Shown here: positions 4,891 through 5,594 of the stretch, piece by piece
Layout of the letters: each line of letters starts with the position of its first letter
Numbering within the stretch: the stretch's first letter is position 1
Assembly (NCBI GenBank): GCA_015065205.1
Contig: SVQS01000127.1
Location: 1-5,594, forward strand
Source: Oscillospiraceae bacterium
Lineage (GTDB): Bacteria > Bacillota > Clostridia > Oscillospirales > CAG-272
Direction: 5' to 3'
DNA: 5,594 nt
Notes under the pieces: model-generated
Database searches by the model: none
What the model was told of the DNA's origin: nothing
What the model saw: the letters and a program-made list of their open reading frames with translations, nothing else
Translations under genes and position numbers: made by a program

Positions 4891-5427
4891 ATGGAAAAAA
4901 CAACAAGGAACATCATTACGCGCGAATCGATTGAAAAAAAGCTCTGTGACGACAATCGGGCAAGCTTGAAAGTTAGTATTTTGACTTTTCTTGCGGCTGC
5001 CCTTGTTGGCATCCTGTGGGTCGTATTTTTTATTCCTTCCTTTTTTGAAGCACCTAATTTTGGATTTGGCGTTCTTTTCTTCCTTTTTGCTATTGTTGGC
5101 ACTGTGCCTGCTTGGGTTATGTTGGCAGGATTTGCAAAAGCCCTGATAGAATACAAGCATCTTAAAAACGGAGATATTGAAATCGTTACGCGTCCGCTTT
5201 TATACAAGTCTCAAAAAGAGGTTCGTATATACTGTAACAAAAGAACAAGATGGCAAACAAGAAGTTTTTTTCATTTTGAAGGATTTGATGAACTTTGGGC
5301 AAGCCCCGAAATGTATCAAAATTTCACTTGGGGAGACGAATTTTACATCGTTTACTATAAAGGAAGCAAAAAGGTAGAAAAAGTGTTCCCGTTGAAGATG
5401 TACGAGTATAAGGAGTCTGAACAATAA
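4891..5427 (+). CDS. Unrecognised two-helix membrane protein
   Basis: A 178-residue protein whose family I do not recognise. An N-terminal charged segment of about 25 residues is followed by two hydrophobic stretches (VSILTFLAAALVGILWVVFF near 28-47 and FGFGVLFFLFAIVGTVPAWV near 57-76) and a C-terminal domain of about 95 residues rich in aromatic and beta-forming residues (for example DEFYIVYYKGSKKVEKVFPL). This suggests a helical hairpin anchor with a cytoplasmic domain. The ATG at 4891 is preferred over the in-frame ATG at 4879: the latter directly abuts the AGAAAGG purine run, leaving no spacing, whereas 4891 has AAAGGA 11 bases and GGTGA 5 bases upstream. A second small gene follows after 21 bases, probably in the same operon. 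Sampled base composition (about 35% GC over 5041-5100) is far below that of the sialidase-like gene. No function is proposed. Confidence 0.85.
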   Translation: MEKTTRNIITRESIEKKLCDDNRASLKVSILTFLAAALVGILWVVFFIPSFFEAPNFGFGVLFFLFAIVGTVPAWVMLAGFAKALIEYKHLKNGDIEIVTRPLLYKSQKEVRIYCNKRTRWQTRSFFHFEGFDELWASPEMYQNFTWGDEFYIVYYKGSKKVEKVFPLKMYEYKESEQ

Positions 5428-5463
5428 AAGCGGAAAGGAGATGTGATAATGAACAATAAAAGC
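5418..5463. repeat. 14-bp direct repeat across the gene junction
   Basis: TGAACAATAAAAGC occurs at 5418-5431, where it includes the stop codon of the membrane-protein gene, and at 5450-5463, where it forms the first codons of the next gene. The copies are 32 bases apart and flank the ribosome binding site of the second gene. Confidence 0.8.
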
Positions 5464-5594
5464 AAAGAATATTTGCGTTTTCAAGAGGAGTTGATTTCCA
5501 ACGGCTTTTTGGAAGCAAAAGAAAAAAGAGGGCATTTCTGGAGAGAAACAACCGAGAAAACCGCTTTTATCATTAACTTGACAGACGGTGAGTG
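5449..5594 (+). CDS. Unrecognised protein, 5' part only
   Basis: The frame opens with ATG at 5449, eight bases after AAAGGAG (5434-5440), and stays open to the right edge (48 complete codons). The visible part is hydrophilic and charged (MNNKSKEYLRFQEELISNG, then KEKRGHFWRETTEKTAFIIN), with no membrane helix and no family that I recognise. It starts 21 bases after the stop of the membrane-protein gene and so is likely its operon partner. A 14-base direct repeat spans the end of one gene and the start of the other. Confidence 0.75.
   Translation, partial: MNNKSKEYLRFQEELISNGFLEAKEKRGHFWRETTEKTAFIINLTDGE

Overview
The window looks like a chromosomal segment of a spore-forming, probably gut-associated member of the Clostridia. 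Three things point that way: a SpoIIIAH-like sporulation channel protein, a meso-diaminopimelate dehydrogenase of the NADP-dependent type, and strong GGAGG-type ribosome binding sites with consensus sigma-A promoters. The species cannot be named from the sequence.

Left third (1-2415, minus strand): a two-gene carbohydrate operon. A sigma-A type promoter (TTGCAA-17-TACAAT) drives a 377-residue sialidase/BNR-repeat protein. One base after its stop begins a second gene, cut off by the left edge of the window, that encodes a TIM-barrel protein resembling the family-10-like glycosyl hydrolases (GHL10). Neither protein shows a signal peptide, so they probably act on imported glycan fragments in the cytoplasm.

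Middle (2416-2998): a gene-poor but information-rich stretch around a tRNA-Leu (anticodon UAG) on the minus strand, with its own perfect-consensus promoter. Both ends of the tRNA are duplicated nearby, each once in direct and once in inverted orientation. At the 3' side, 13 bases of the acceptor/T-stem strand recur 167 bp away as a direct repeat, and a perfect 58-bp palindrome doubles as the terminator. At the 5' side, the first bases of the tRNA recur near the predicted transcription start, with an inverted copy between. This is the most unusual part of the window.

Right of the tRNA (2999-4754, minus strand): spoIIIAH-like, as a stand-alone gene behind a sequence resembling a sigma-E promoter, then ddh (meso-DAP dehydrogenase, lysine/peptidoglycan precursor metabolism) with its own consensus promoter and terminator.

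Right end (4793-5594, plus strand): a divergent, AT-richer transcription unit starting from a TTGACA-17-TAAAAT promoter. It encodes an unrecognised two-helix membrane protein followed by the start of a second unrecognised gene that runs off the window.
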